From Xenophilus sp. AP218F (GTDB lineage: Bacteria > Pseudomonadota > Gammaproteobacteria > Burkholderiales > Chromobacteriaceae): 64,000 nucleotides of DNA. The notes under the pieces are model-generated. The model did not search any database. It saw only the letters and a program-made list of their open reading frames with translations, and was not told the origin of the DNA. How positions within the stretch are numbered: the first letter of the stretch is position 1; every line of letters starts with the position of its first letter. Location: NCBI GenBank assembly GCA_002213445.1, contig NJIE01000018.1, forward strand, positions 1 through 64,000. The letters are read 5' to 3'. A program made the position numbers and the translations under genes. This document shows, one piece after another, positions 35,695 through 45,191 of this stretch.

Positions 35695-38123
35695 TGGCGC
35701 AAACCATAGACCCGCACCTGCAGCTGCCGCCGCACCAGGACTTCGCTGCCTTGCGCGACGAAGCCGTCGGCTTCCTGACCGCGCTGGACGGCCAGCCCTG
35801 GACCGACTTCAACCCTTCCGAGCCGGGTCTGACCCTGCTGGAAACCGCACTCACCGGCCTCGTCGACCTGGGCTATCGGCTGGACCACGACATCGCCGAC
35901 CTGCTGGCGCCGGCGGCGGCGGACGAAGCCTGGCAAGCCTTGCCCGACGGGGCCGCGGCCCTGTCCTGCGAGCCCGTCAGCCAGCACGATCTCGCGCTCG
36001 CGCTGGCCGACCAGCCGGCGCTGAGCGCCGCCAGCCTCGCCGCCGCGCCGGAGCCGGGCGCGATCGACGTGTGGCTGACGCCGCGCCGCGCGCTGGACGA
36101 TCGGGAAAAACTGGCGGCGCGCCAGGCAGCCTGGCGGCGCTTTCACCGCCAGCGGCCGCTCGGCCTGCGGCCCGGCCGGATCATGGTGCGCGACAAGGCC
36201 TCGCTCTACCTGTTCCCCGAGTTGGAGCTCAGCGCCGCGGCCCCGGCCGAAGAAACGCTGGCCGCCCTGATCCTCCTGTGGCGGCAGGCGCTGCAAGCAC
36301 CGCCTGTGTACCAAAGCGCCGCCGCCTGCCTCGCGGCGGGGCAAAGCGGTGATACCGTGTACGACGGCCCCCTGCTGGAGCAGGGCGTGCGCCAGGACGG
36401 CCCCGCCGCGGACGGCCAGGCGCTGGCCAGCCGCCTGATAGACCTCGCCCTCGGCTTGCCGGGCGTCGCCCGCGTGGACAGCCTGCAATTCTCCGCCGCG
36501 CCGGCCAAAGAGACGCTGTCCGACCGCAGCGACGGCGTCTGGAGCTGGACCGCGCCGGACAACAGCTATTTGCTGCTGGAGAGCGAAGAGCTGATCAATT
36601 GGTGGAGCGGCGCGGCCATGCTCAAAGGCCAGAATTTCGATCCGCTGCACCGCGACGGCCAGCGCCTGCGCGTCGACGCCGCCCGCCTGCGCGCCCTGCT
36701 GGCGGCCCAGGCCGCGGCCGACGCCGCCGCGCCGGCCCTGCCGCCGGCCTTCGGCCGCTATCGCCGCCTGTCCGATTTTCCGGCGTTCTCGCCCGCGCTG
36801 CCGGCCCAGTTCGGGCTGAGCGGCCCCAGTCCCGGCGCGAGCGCGCAGGAAAAAGCCGGCCTGTCGCAGCTGCAGGCCTATTTATTGCCGCTGGAGCAGT
36901 TGCAGGCCAACCAGGCCGCGCAGCTGGAAAACATCCGCCAGCTGCTGGAACTGCCGCGCGGCGACTGGCTGGCCACGCTGTCCGCGCTGCTGGCCAAGAT
37001 GCAGGCCAGCGAAAGCCTCAGCCGCGCCGATATCGACGCCTTCTGGCGCGCGGCGGCGGCCTTGCCGCCCAGCACGCTGCGCCAGCCGGTGTCGCCGCTG
37101 CCGCTGGCCGAAGACCTGCTCGCGGCGGACGATCTGGCCGCCTACCGCGCGGCCGGGGCCGAAACCGCGCTGGAGACGCCGCTGTCGGAACGCTGGCTGG
37201 ACCGCACCCTGCGCCGGCTGCGGCACCTGCTGGCGCGCTTTGGCGAAAGCCTGCCCGACGCCGCCCAGCTGCGTTATCGCGGCGTGTTCGGCCACTACGC
37301 CGCGCAGCTGCTGGCCAGCGGCTCGGCGCTGCCCATCCCGGCCGACGCGCTGCCGGCGCGGCTGGCCGCCCTGAAGCAGGCGCTGGACCTGGCCGGCTTT
37401 CTGCTGGACTTCCCGCGCCTGAGCGCGGCGCGCGGCAGCGGCGCGGACATCGCCGCCTCGCTGCACAGCCGCAGCGGCCTGGAATGGCGCCTGGCGCGCC
37501 GCCTCGGCATCCCGCTGGAGCACAGCCCGCTTTCGCTGGGCAACCGCGAAGGGCTGTATCTGGTGGAAGGCGCGCTGTTGCCGCGCCGCGACGGCAGCGC
37601 GCCGCCGGCCGAAGAGGCCGGCCGCCTGTACTGGATCTTGCCCAGCTACGGCTGCCGCTTCGGCAACGACGCCTTCCGCCGCCTGGTGGAGCAAGCCATC
37701 TGCGAAGAAACGCCGCTGCACCTGCAAGCGATGGTGTGCTGGCTGGACGGCGCGGCGCTCAACCAGTTCGAAAGGCTCTACCGCCACTGGCGCGCCAAGT
37801 GGCTGGAGCTGGGCGGCCCGGCCGCGCCCAGCGTGCCCGGCGAAGCCGACTGGCGCGCCGACGGCGCGCCGCAAAGCCGCCGCGCCCGGTTATGGGACTG
37901 CAGCCAGATGCTGGCCGACGCCCTGGCCGCCAGCGCCATCATCCCGCCCTTCGATCCGGAACGCTGGCTCAGCCACATCGGCCGCGACGAAATCGGCGGC
38001 AGCTTCACCCTGGGCTACGCGGACGTTCCCGTTCTGCGTCCCGCCACCCCGGACGGAAAAATCGGCGACGCGAGCAGGCCTTACGTCATTGCCGTCTCCG
38101 CCCCCCTCCCCCTGAACGACTGA
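35691..38123 (+). CDS. Large eCIS baseplate protein (Afp12-like)
   Basis: The 810-residue protein starts in an ATGATGG overlap. Its N-terminus contains the Afp12/Pvc12 hallmark WTDFNPSEPGLTLLETALTG followed by LVDLGYRLDHDIADLLA. Later parts include SNSYLLLE-like PDNSYLLLESEELINWW and a C-terminal YWILPSYGCRFGNDAFRRLV, typical of these proteins. It forms wedges together with the baseplate-J protein. It is followed after 12 bases by the fibre gene. Confidence 0.9.
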   Translation: MMAQTIDPHLQLPPHQDFAALRDEAVGFLTALDGQPWTDFNPSEPGLTLLETALTGLVDLGYRLDHDIADLLAPAAADEAWQALPDGAAALSCEPVSQHDLALALADQPALSAASLAAAPEPGAIDVWLTPRRALDDREKLAARQAAWRRFHRQRPLGLRPGRIMVRDKASLYLFPELELSAAAPAEETLAALILLWRQALQAPPVYQSAAACLAAGQSGDTVYDGPLLEQGVRQDGPAADGQALASRLIDLALGLPGVARVDSLQFSAAPAKETLSDRSDGVWSWTAPDNSYLLLESEELINWWSGAAMLKGQNFDPLHRDGQRLRVDAARLRALLAAQAAADAAAPALPPAFGRYRRLSDFPAFSPALPAQFGLSGPSPGASAQEKAGLSQLQAYLLPLEQLQANQAAQLENIRQLLELPRGDWLATLSALLAKMQASESLSRADIDAFWRAAAALPPSTLRQPVSPLPLAEDLLAADDLAAYRAAGAETALETPLSERWLDRTLRRLRHLLARFGESLPDAAQLRYRGVFGHYAAQLLASGSALPIPADALPARLAALKQALDLAGFLLDFPRLSAARGSGADIAASLHSRSGLEWRLARRLGIPLEHSPLSLGNREGLYLVEGALLPRRDGSAPPAEEAGRLYWILPSYGCRFGNDAFRRLVEQAICEETPLHLQAMVCWLDGAALNQFERLYRHWRAKWLELGGPAAPSVPGEADWRADGAPQSRRARLWDCSQMLADALAASAIIPPFDPERWLSHIGRDEIGGSFTLGYADVPVLRPATPDGKIGDASRPYVIAVSAPLPLND

Positions 38124-38135
38124 CAAGGACGTTTC

Positions 38136-41100
38136 ATGACCCCGCAAACCACCCGCGCCGACCTGGAAACCAAGTTCGGCAACAACCAGACCCCGACGGG
38201 AGAAGACTTCAAGAGCCTGCTCGCCAGCACGCTGATCCAGCGCGACGACGGCGTCAGGCTCAGCGACGACCAGTCCACGCTGACGCTCTCCAAACCCGCC
38301 CAGGCCACGCAAGGCCTGAGCGTAGGCCAGACGTTCAAGGCGCAAGGCGACGCCCGCTTCGACAGAGCCGTCAACGTCGGCGGCGCAGCCGTCTTCAACG
38401 ACGCCCTGAGCGTGGGCAAGGCCGCCGCGTTCCAGGACAAGGTCAACGTCGTCGGCCCTCTCAGCCTGAACGATCTCCACGCCAACGGCCCGGCCGCCTT
38501 CCAGAACGACATCGCCGTGCAAGGCGACGCGACGCTGGCCAAGGGGCTGGCCGTGCAAGGCGCGGCCACCTTCAAAGAAGGCTTCGCCGCCGCCAAGCCG
38601 GCCAGCTTCGCGCAAGGCTTTTCCGCCGACGGTCCTGCCGTCTTCAATCAGGCGCTGAGCGCCAACGGCCCGGCCGATTTCAAGCAGACGCTGACCGCCA
38701 ACGGCCCGGCCGTCTTCAACCAGTCTCTGACCGCCCATATCGCGCCGGATCTGCAAAATGGCCTGAGCGTGGCCGGCCTGGCCAATTTCGACGCAGCCGT
38801 AGGCAAGGTCACCGTGCTGGCCGGCAATGGTCTGGAAGTCCGAGGCGACAGCGCGCTCTCCACGCTGTCGGTAAGCGGCGACGCCAAGATCCACGCCAAT
38901 CTCGAAGTGCAAGACCGCATCCGCGCCGAATCCCTGCATCTGGACGGCAACGCCGAACTGGACGGCGGCGCCCGGCTGAGCGGCCTGCTGGCGGTTGCCG
39001 GCCCGGCCAATTTGCAGGGCGGCGCGGCGGTGAAGAACGGCTTAGTGGCCGATACCCTCGCCGTCAACGGCGCGCTGCAGGCCGCGGCCGACGCGCGCGT
39101 CGACGGCAATCTGGCGCTGGGCAGTCAGCTGGCGGTGGCCGGTCCGTCTCAATTGCGCGGCGGCCTGGCCGTCACCCAGGGCATCGTCGGCGACACGCTG
39201 CACATCAATCAAAGCATGCAGGTGGCCGACGGGGCCCAGATCGGCGGCGACGCCACCCTGGGCGGCTTCCTGTCGGTGGCCGGCCCGGCTGCGCTCAACG
39301 GCGGCTTGACGGTGGAAAACGGCATCGCCGGCGACAGCCTCAACGTAGCCGGCGCGCTGCGCGCCGGCGGCCCCGGCCGCATCGACGGCGGCCTGACGCT
39401 GGGCGACTTCCTGACCACGGCGGGCCAAACCGAGCTCCAGGGCGGCCTGAAGGTGGCAAACGGCATCGTCGGCGACAGCCTGCACCTCTCCGGCGGCATG
39501 CAAGTGGCCGATACCGTCCAGATCGGCGGCGACGCCACCTTGGGCGGCTTCCTGTCGGTGGCCGGCCCGGCCGCGCTCAACGGCGGCCTGAAGGTGGAAA
39601 ACGGCATCGCCGGCGACAGCCTGCACGTGTCGCAGGGCATGCAAGTGGCCGATACCGCCCAGATCGGCGGCGACGTCACCATCGGCGGCTTCCTCGACGC
39701 CGCCGGCCCGGCCCGGCTCAACGGCGGCCTGAAGGTGGAAAACGGCATCGCCGGCGACAGCCTGACGCTTGGCGGCCCCGCTCGCCTCGACGGCGGCGCG
39801 GCGGTGCAAGGCGGCCTCGCCAGCGACAGCCTGCACGTCTCGCAGGGCATGCAAGTGGCCGATACCGTCCAGATCGGCGGCGACGCCACCCTGGGCGGCT
39901 TCCTGTCGGTGGCCGGCCCGGCCGCGCTAAACGGCGGCCTGAAGGTGGAAAACGGCATCGCCGGCGACAGCCTGCACGTCTCGCAAGGCATGCAAGTGGC
40001 CGATACCGCCCAGATCGGCGGCGACGTCACCATCGGCGGCTTTCTCGACGCCGCCGGCCCGGCCCGACTCAACGACAGCCTGACCGTGGCCGCCCACGCC
40101 GAAGTCGGCGGCGACGCCCGGGTAGCCGGCCAGGCCAGCCTGAGCGGCGGCGTGGTGATCAGCCCCAGTCAACAGGAGACGATTCCCTTGGAAATCCGCA
40201 ACCCCCATCAAAACACCACGCCGTTGATGGTCAGCCCCAGCGGCGCGATCGGCGTCAACACCGCCCAGCCGGCGGCCCAACTGCATGTCGTCGCCCAGGA
40301 CAAGCGCGCGCCGCTGCGCATCGCCCTGCCCGGCGCGGACGGCAAGGAAATGGCCGCGCTCAGCGTCAACGCCGCCGGCCAGCTGGCCATCGGCCGCGAT
40401 TCGGCCTGCGCGGCGCTGGACGTGGCCGGCGACGGCCTCCTGGACGGCACCCTGCGCGTGCTGCGCGATCTGGACGTGGACGGCAAGGCCGTGCTGCATC
40501 AGGCGCAGGTGGAAACCGCGCTGAACGTGGACGGCGCGGCCACCGTCAAAGGCGCGCTCACCGCCGACGGCGCGGCGCTGTTCGGCAACGGCCAGACCAC
40601 CCACGGCCAGGCGGTGTTCCACAACGACGTGGACGCCAAGGCCAGCCTGTCCATCGCCGGCGCGCTGTCGGCGCAAGGCGACGCCGACCTGAAAAAAACC
40701 CTGCGCGTGCGCGGCGCGCTCGCCGCCGACGACGCCGCGCAGCTGAACGGCGCGCTGACCGTGGCCGGCGCGGCGCTGTTCCAGAACGCGCTGGAAGTGA
40801 AGAAGGCCATCAAGGTCGCCGACCATAGCGAACTCTCCGGCGGCGTCACCGTGCTGGGCCAAGCCAACCTCAAGGGCGGCATGACGCTGGCGCACGGCGA
40901 CATGGTGCACACCATCTCCGCCGACCCCTATCTGGGCGAGGAAGACGCCAACCACCGCACCCTGGCCACCCAACTGGCGGTGAAATCCTACGTCGATACC
41001 TACGCCTCGCCGTTCGGCCGCGGCGGCCGCACCTGGAGCATCCGCACCCAGGCCGAGTTCGAACAGGTGTTCGGCGACGGCTCCGGCGAAAAAACCATCG

Positions 41101-41960
41101 CCGACAACAGCACCATCATCCTGCTGCCGCCGCGCGAGCACGGCCACAGCCACCCCTACACCCGCCTCGACGGCAGCCGCATCGAGCCGGGCTGCGACGA
41201 ATGGCAAGCCATCGCCGCCTACGCGCTACGCAACCCGGTGCGGCTGGGCAGCGGCGTCAGCATCGTCGGCTTCAACGAAGACGCGATGCGCGTGATCAAG
41301 ACCGCCGCCGATTGCCGCTTCCTGATCGAAGGCCGCCCGGCGCAGCCTGTCGTCCAGGTCGCGCTGCAAGGCTTCACCTTCGACGGCGCCGGCCTGCCGT
41401 ATGGCGGCCACGGCGGCGCGATCAGCCTGCGCCACGCCCGCGACGTCGTCGTCTCGGCCCGCCTGGTGGGCCACGTGGCGCGCGGCAACGGCGGCGCGCT
41501 GTTCGCGGAGAATAGCCGCCGCGTCAAGGCCGACAACATCCACGCCTGCTTCGCGCAAAGCGACGCCCCGCGCGCGCGCCTGAGCTTCGGCGGCGCGGCC
41601 TACGGTCTTTCCGACAGCGACATCGTCGCCAGCCGCTGCTACGCCGACGTCGGCGGCGCGGTGGCCCAGTGCCACGACAGCCGCGCCCGCGCGCAAGGCT
41701 GCCAGGCGCTGTACGGCGGCGCGGCCTACGCCAGCGAACGGCTGACGCTGAACGCGCGTTACTGCACCGCCCACTACCAGGGCGGCGGCGCTTACGGCTG
41801 CCCGGACCTGACCGCCAGCGGCTACTGGACCGGCAACTACAGCTCGCAATTCGGCAACCGCAACATCGCCGCCTACACCGGCAACCGCCAGTGGAACCTG
41901 TGGCGCGGCGACTTCATCGAGCGCCGCATCGAACCGGGCTGGCACTGCCACGACCTGTAA
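38136..41960 (+). CDS. eCIS tail fibre 1, repeat-built with beta-helix C-terminus
   Basis: The 1274-residue fibre begins with a short attachment domain (TRADLETKFGNNQTPTGEDF) that resembles the start of the second fibre at 58272. Residues 70-350 are short beta-repeats (VFNQALSANGPADFKQ type). Residues 356-650 contain six 47-residue repeats (MQVADTVQIGGDATLGGFLS) and one half unit. A further head region follows. Residues about 1075-1274 form a right-handed beta-helix-like domain (GHGGAISLRHARDVVVSARL; GGGAYGCPDLTASGYWTGNY). It should bind the target surface. It replaces the adenovirus-like Afp13 fibre seen in AFP. Confidence 0.88.
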   Translation: MTPQTTRADLETKFGNNQTPTGEDFKSLLASTLIQRDDGVRLSDDQSTLTLSKPAQATQGLSVGQTFKAQGDARFDRAVNVGGAAVFNDALSVGKAAAFQDKVNVVGPLSLNDLHANGPAAFQNDIAVQGDATLAKGLAVQGAATFKEGFAAAKPASFAQGFSADGPAVFNQALSANGPADFKQTLTANGPAVFNQSLTAHIAPDLQNGLSVAGLANFDAAVGKVTVLAGNGLEVRGDSALSTLSVSGDAKIHANLEVQDRIRAESLHLDGNAELDGGARLSGLLAVAGPANLQGGAAVKNGLVADTLAVNGALQAAADARVDGNLALGSQLAVAGPSQLRGGLAVTQGIVGDTLHINQSMQVADGAQIGGDATLGGFLSVAGPAALNGGLTVENGIAGDSLNVAGALRAGGPGRIDGGLTLGDFLTTAGQTELQGGLKVANGIVGDSLHLSGGMQVADTVQIGGDATLGGFLSVAGPAALNGGLKVENGIAGDSLHVSQGMQVADTAQIGGDVTIGGFLDAAGPARLNGGLKVENGIAGDSLTLGGPARLDGGAAVQGGLASDSLHVSQGMQVADTVQIGGDATLGGFLSVAGPAALNGGLKVENGIAGDSLHVSQGMQVADTAQIGGDVTIGGFLDAAGPARLNDSLTVAAHAEVGGDARVAGQASLSGGVVISPSQQETIPLEIRNPHQNTTPLMVSPSGAIGVNTAQPAAQLHVVAQDKRAPLRIALPGADGKEMAALSVNAAGQLAIGRDSACAALDVAGDGLLDGTLRVLRDLDVDGKAVLHQAQVETALNVDGAATVKGALTADGAALFGNGQTTHGQAVFHNDVDAKASLSIAGALSAQGDADLKKTLRVRGALAADDAAQLNGALTVAGAALFQNALEVKKAIKVADHSELSGGVTVLGQANLKGGMTLAHGDMVHTISADPYLGEEDANHRTLATQLAVKSYVDTYASPFGRGGRTWSIRTQAEFEQVFGDGSGEKTIADNSTIILLPPREHGHSHPYTRLDGSRIEPGCDEWQAIAAYALRNPVRLGSGVSIVGFNEDAMRVIKTAADCRFLIEGRPAQPVVQVALQGFTFDGAGLPYGGHGGAISLRHARDVVVSARLVGHVARGNGGALFAENSRRVKADNIHACFAQSDAPRARLSFGGAAYGLSDSDIVASRCYADVGGAVAQCHDSRARAQGCQALYGGAAYASERLTLNARYCTAHYQGGGAYGCPDLTASGYWTGNYSSQFGNRNIAAYTGNRQWNLWRGDFIERRIEPGWHCHDL
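39201..40075. repeat. 47-codon (141-base) repeats inside fibre 1
   Basis: Six units, some almost identical in DNA, follow the pattern QVADxxQIGGDxTxGGF...ENGIAGDSL. One 23-residue half unit interrupts the array near 39760. Such arrays lengthen or shorten fibres by recombination. Confidence 0.85.
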
Positions 41961-42029
41961 CCCTCCCCATCCTTCCCCGCGGCGGCCGCCCGCGCCGCCG
42001 CGCGCACGCTTTCCTCTCTGGAGCCCGCT

Positions 42030-42482
42030 ATGACCCGCTACATCAAATGCTCGCGCCTCAACGGCCTGGTGATCGACGACACGCTGGCCGCCGACGCCGG
42101 CGACCTGATCCAGCCCAACCTGTTCTGGGTAGCCGTGGAACCCAACGCCCAGGGCGGCGGCGACTGGCAACGCCGCCACCCCAACGACGTGGTGATCTTC
42201 TCGCCCCTGCCGCCCTTCGCCGACAACGACCCGCGCCCCATCGTGCCGGCGCGCCAGGGCGGCTTCCAGCATCAGATCGATGCCGCCGCCCCGCTGCTCA
42301 AGCAGCTGGAGCGCCAGGACCAGGACACGCTGATGCGCGCCAGGCTGGACCAATGGTGCATGAGCCAGCCGGAAGGCAATGAACAGGCCTTCCTCGACCA
42401 GGGCCGCCTGGACCCGGCCTCGCCGCGCTACCGCGCCTACCAGCAAGCGCTGCAAGCCCTCAAGCGCGAACACGGCCTGTAA
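42030..42482 (+). CDS. Small eCIS operon protein of unknown function
   Basis: The 150-residue protein is preceded by GGAG. It begins MTRYIKCSRLNGLVIDDTLA, has an aromatic/Pro-rich middle (RRHPNDVVIFSPLPPFADND) and a helical C-terminal half (AAPLLKQLERQDQDTLMRAR). No signal peptide or membrane helix is visible. It lies between the fibre and tape-measure genes, in line with both, so it is probably a structural or assembly component. I do not recognise a family. Confidence 0.7.
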   Translation: MTRYIKCSRLNGLVIDDTLAADAGDLIQPNLFWVAVEPNAQGGGDWQRRHPNDVVIFSPLPPFADNDPRPIVPARQGGFQHQIDAAAPLLKQLERQDQDTLMRARLDQWCMSQPEGNEQAFLDQGRLDPASPRYRAYQQALQALKREHGL

Positions 42483-42488
42483 ATCGCC

Positions 42489-45191
42489 ATGACCGAACTG
42501 ACCGTCGACAGGATGACCCTGGACGCGCGCCTGCCGCGCGCCGACAACGCCCTCATCGACCGCCTCCAGCGCGCGCTGTCGCGCTGGAGCGACGAGAGCC
42601 GCCTGCGCGCGCCGGACAATCTGGCCGCGCGGGTGCTGCCCGCGCTGACGCTGGACCTGGGCCGCATCCCCGAAGCCGATCTGGAACGCGAACTGACGGC
42701 GCGGCTGGACCGCGCGCTCGCCGCCGCGCTGGCCGGCCTGACGCCGCCGCTGGACGAGCGCGGCCGCCGCGCCGAAATCGCCCGCTGGCTGCAACACGGC
42801 ACGCCGCTGTGGACCCAGCCCTCGCTCAGCGCCACCGCGCTGGGCGCGCTGCTCTACAGCGAACTGCGCCGCGGCGACGGCGCGGCGTGGCTGACGCCGC
42901 TGCTCTCCCGCCAGGCGGCCAGACTGCGCCTGCTGCGCCTGCCCGCGCCGCTGGTGGAGGCGATACTGGACTGGCTGGAACAAGCGCTGCCCGTCGCCAA
43001 ACCGGACGGCAACGCCGACAACGCCGCCGCCCGGCTCGCTCGACCCGCCGCCGGGGCGGACGAAGCCGGAGCCGAATCCCAGACGGCGCGCCGCGGCCCA
43101 GCATCCGGCGCCGGAGACGCCGCGCCGGACGCCGCCCGACAGTCCGAAGCGGAAACCGCCTGCGGGCTCACTTCCGACTCGACACCCGCCGGTGCCGCCG
43201 CCGAAGACCTGGCCCCGTCCGCCGCGACGGACACGGGGCAGGCAGCCGGCCAGACCGCCTCCCGCGCCGCCCGGCCCCAGGCCGCCGGCGAGGCCGAAAG
43301 CGATGCGGAGCGCCCCTCGACGCCGGCCCAGCGGCTGGCGCGGCTGCTCAACGTCTGGGACGACGCCCAGCCGCTCAGCGGCCGCGAACGCGGCTACTGG
43401 CGTCGCCTGCTCAAGGACATAGAACACGGCCTCGCCGCCGGCCCCGGCGGCGACGACGCCTGGCTTGAGTGGCTGACGGCAGAAGTGGCCCGCCGCGGCG
43501 CGCCGCCCGGCCTCGCGCCCTTGCTGGACGCCCTGCTGGAACACAGCCGGCTGCCCTTGCGCCCCGGCACCCTGCGCGCCAGGCGGCGGGTGCAGGCGCT
43601 GCGCGGCGGCGAGATCTCGGACGGCGCGGCCGACCTCGCCGGCCGGCTGCTGCACGCGCTGGGCAAGACGCCGCGCCTCGTCCCGCTTCTGGACGCGCTG
43701 CGCGCCGCCGAAGCGGAATTGCCGCCGGCGCGCCTGAACGCCGCCTTGCGGCTGTGGCTGGCCAACGCCTGGCGCATCCTGCAGCCGGAAGCGCGCGCCT
43801 GGCCGCAAAGCGACGCCGAAGCCGCCGCCCGGCTGCGCCAGACCCTGCGCGAAGACGCGCGCCAGGCCGCCCTCCCCGCCTTGCTGGCCGCGCTGGAGGC
43901 CAGAATCGCCGAAGCCCGCGCCGCCGACAGCGACGAGCGCGCGTTGTGCGACCTGATCGAACTGCCGCGCCTGCTGGCCAGCCCGGCGCTGCCGGCGCGG
44001 CTGGCCGAGCAGCTGGAGCGCTTCCTCGCCGCCTCCGCGCCCGGCCTGCGCTGGCGGCGCAAGCTCAACCGCCAGCTGCGGCTCTGGAGCGAGGGCCGCG
44101 CCGCGCCGCAAGACTACGCCTGGGAACAGGAAGCGCGCGAGCGGCTGGCGGCGTGGGCAAGCCGCCTCGCCCCGCTGGCCGCCAGCCCCGTGCAGATCGC
44201 CGCGCTGCGGGCCTGCCGCGCGCCCGGCGACGCGCACCGCCAGGCGCTGGCCGCCCGCTTGCTGGCGCTGGAGAAACTGCTGCCGCCGCTGCTGGGCGCC
44301 CATCCTGAACTCGCCGCCGCCCCGCACTGGCAGCAGCAGCTCAAGCGGCTGCGGCTCAAACTGTGGCGCGGCGCGGCCGCGCCCTGGCAACCGCTGGCCG
44401 AAGCGCTGGCGGCGCAATGCGCCGACGCGCAAGGCCTGCCCGGCCTGTGGCCGGACGCCTTGACGCTGGACGAAGACACGCTGGCGCAGAGGCTGGAAGC
44501 GGCGCGCGAACCGGCGCTGGCCCAGGCCTGGCAAGCGGCCCGCGCCCTCTCGCGCCCCTTGCGCGGCGACGAGCGCCGCCAATGGCGCGAGGCGGCCGAC
44601 GCGCTGCGCCAGCTGCTGGACGGGCAAAGCCTGGATCAGGACAGCCGCTTCTGGTGCGACGACGCCGGCCTGGTGCTGCTGTGGCCCTTCCTGCCGGAGT
44701 GGTTCCGCCGCGCCGGCTGGCTGGACGACGACGGCCACTGGCTGGACGAAGCTTGCCAGCTCAAGGCCTGGCGCGCGCTGGCCGGCCTGATCGGCCGCGC
44801 CGAAGACCACGAGCAAGGCCACACCGCCAGGCTGCTGGCCGGGCTGGAAATCGACGAGCCGCTGGCCGACGCGCCGGAAATGTCGGCGGCGGAAAGCGCC
44901 GCCTGTTCCGACGCCTGCGCCGCTTTCGAACAGGCCTGGGCCGCGGCCATGCCCGCCATGCCGCTGGCCAGCGGCATCTCCCAGCTGTTCCTGCGCCGCC
45001 AGGGCGTCTGGCGCATCAGCCAGGCCGGCTGGCAGCTGAGCGTGGAGGGCCAGTCGCAAGACATCCTGCTCGCCCGCCTGCCCTGGTCGCTGGGGCTGGC
45101 CATGCTGCCCTGGCGCGAAGACCTGCTCACCATCAACTGGCAGCGCCCGGCGCTGCCCGCCGCCGAAGAGAACCCGCATGCACCCGACTGA
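42489..45191 (+). CDS. Contractile injection system tape-measure protein (CIS_TMP type, Afp14-like)
   Basis: The 900-residue protein is rich in Ala, Leu and Arg. An N-terminal LDARLPRADNALIDRLQRAL, a WLQHGTPLW segment, and the conserved C-terminal pattern DDAGLVLLWPFLPEWFRRAG ... SISQLFLRR-like GISQLFLRRQGVWRIS ... ILLARLPWSLGLAMLPW fit CIS_TMP proteins. A low-complexity stretch at about 185-285 joins the two parts. The protein should set particle length during assembly. Its stop overlaps the ATPase start by 14 bases. The ribosome-binding site is weak, as expected for a low-copy component. Confidence 0.88.
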   Translation: MTELTVDRMTLDARLPRADNALIDRLQRALSRWSDESRLRAPDNLAARVLPALTLDLGRIPEADLERELTARLDRALAAALAGLTPPLDERGRRAEIARWLQHGTPLWTQPSLSATALGALLYSELRRGDGAAWLTPLLSRQAARLRLLRLPAPLVEAILDWLEQALPVAKPDGNADNAAARLARPAAGADEAGAESQTARRGPASGAGDAAPDAARQSEAETACGLTSDSTPAGAAAEDLAPSAATDTGQAAGQTASRAARPQAAGEAESDAERPSTPAQRLARLLNVWDDAQPLSGRERGYWRRLLKDIEHGLAAGPGGDDAWLEWLTAEVARRGAPPGLAPLLDALLEHSRLPLRPGTLRARRRVQALRGGEISDGAADLAGRLLHALGKTPRLVPLLDALRAAEAELPPARLNAALRLWLANAWRILQPEARAWPQSDAEAAARLRQTLREDARQAALPALLAALEARIAEARAADSDERALCDLIELPRLLASPALPARLAEQLERFLAASAPGLRWRRKLNRQLRLWSEGRAAPQDYAWEQEARERLAAWASRLAPLAASPVQIAALRACRAPGDAHRQALAARLLALEKLLPPLLGAHPELAAAPHWQQQLKRLRLKLWRGAAAPWQPLAEALAAQCADAQGLPGLWPDALTLDEDTLAQRLEAAREPALAQAWQAARALSRPLRGDERRQWREAADALRQLLDGQSLDQDSRFWCDDAGLVLLWPFLPEWFRRAGWLDDDGHWLDEACQLKAWRALAGLIGRAEDHEQGHTARLLAGLEIDEPLADAPEMSAAESAACSDACAAFEQAWAAAMPAMPLASGISQLFLRRQGVWRISQAGWQLSVEGQSQDILLARLPWSLGLAMLPWREDLLTINWQRPALPAAEENPHAPD

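Noticed and set aside
39201-40075. CRISPR array
   Set aside because: The 141-base repeats are contiguous in-frame coding units of a fibre, without spacers.
36599-40828. 1409-codon plus-strand frame over baseplate and fibre genes
   Set aside because: It is Arg/Pro-rich, crosses a real stop/start junction in another frame and has no recognisable domain.
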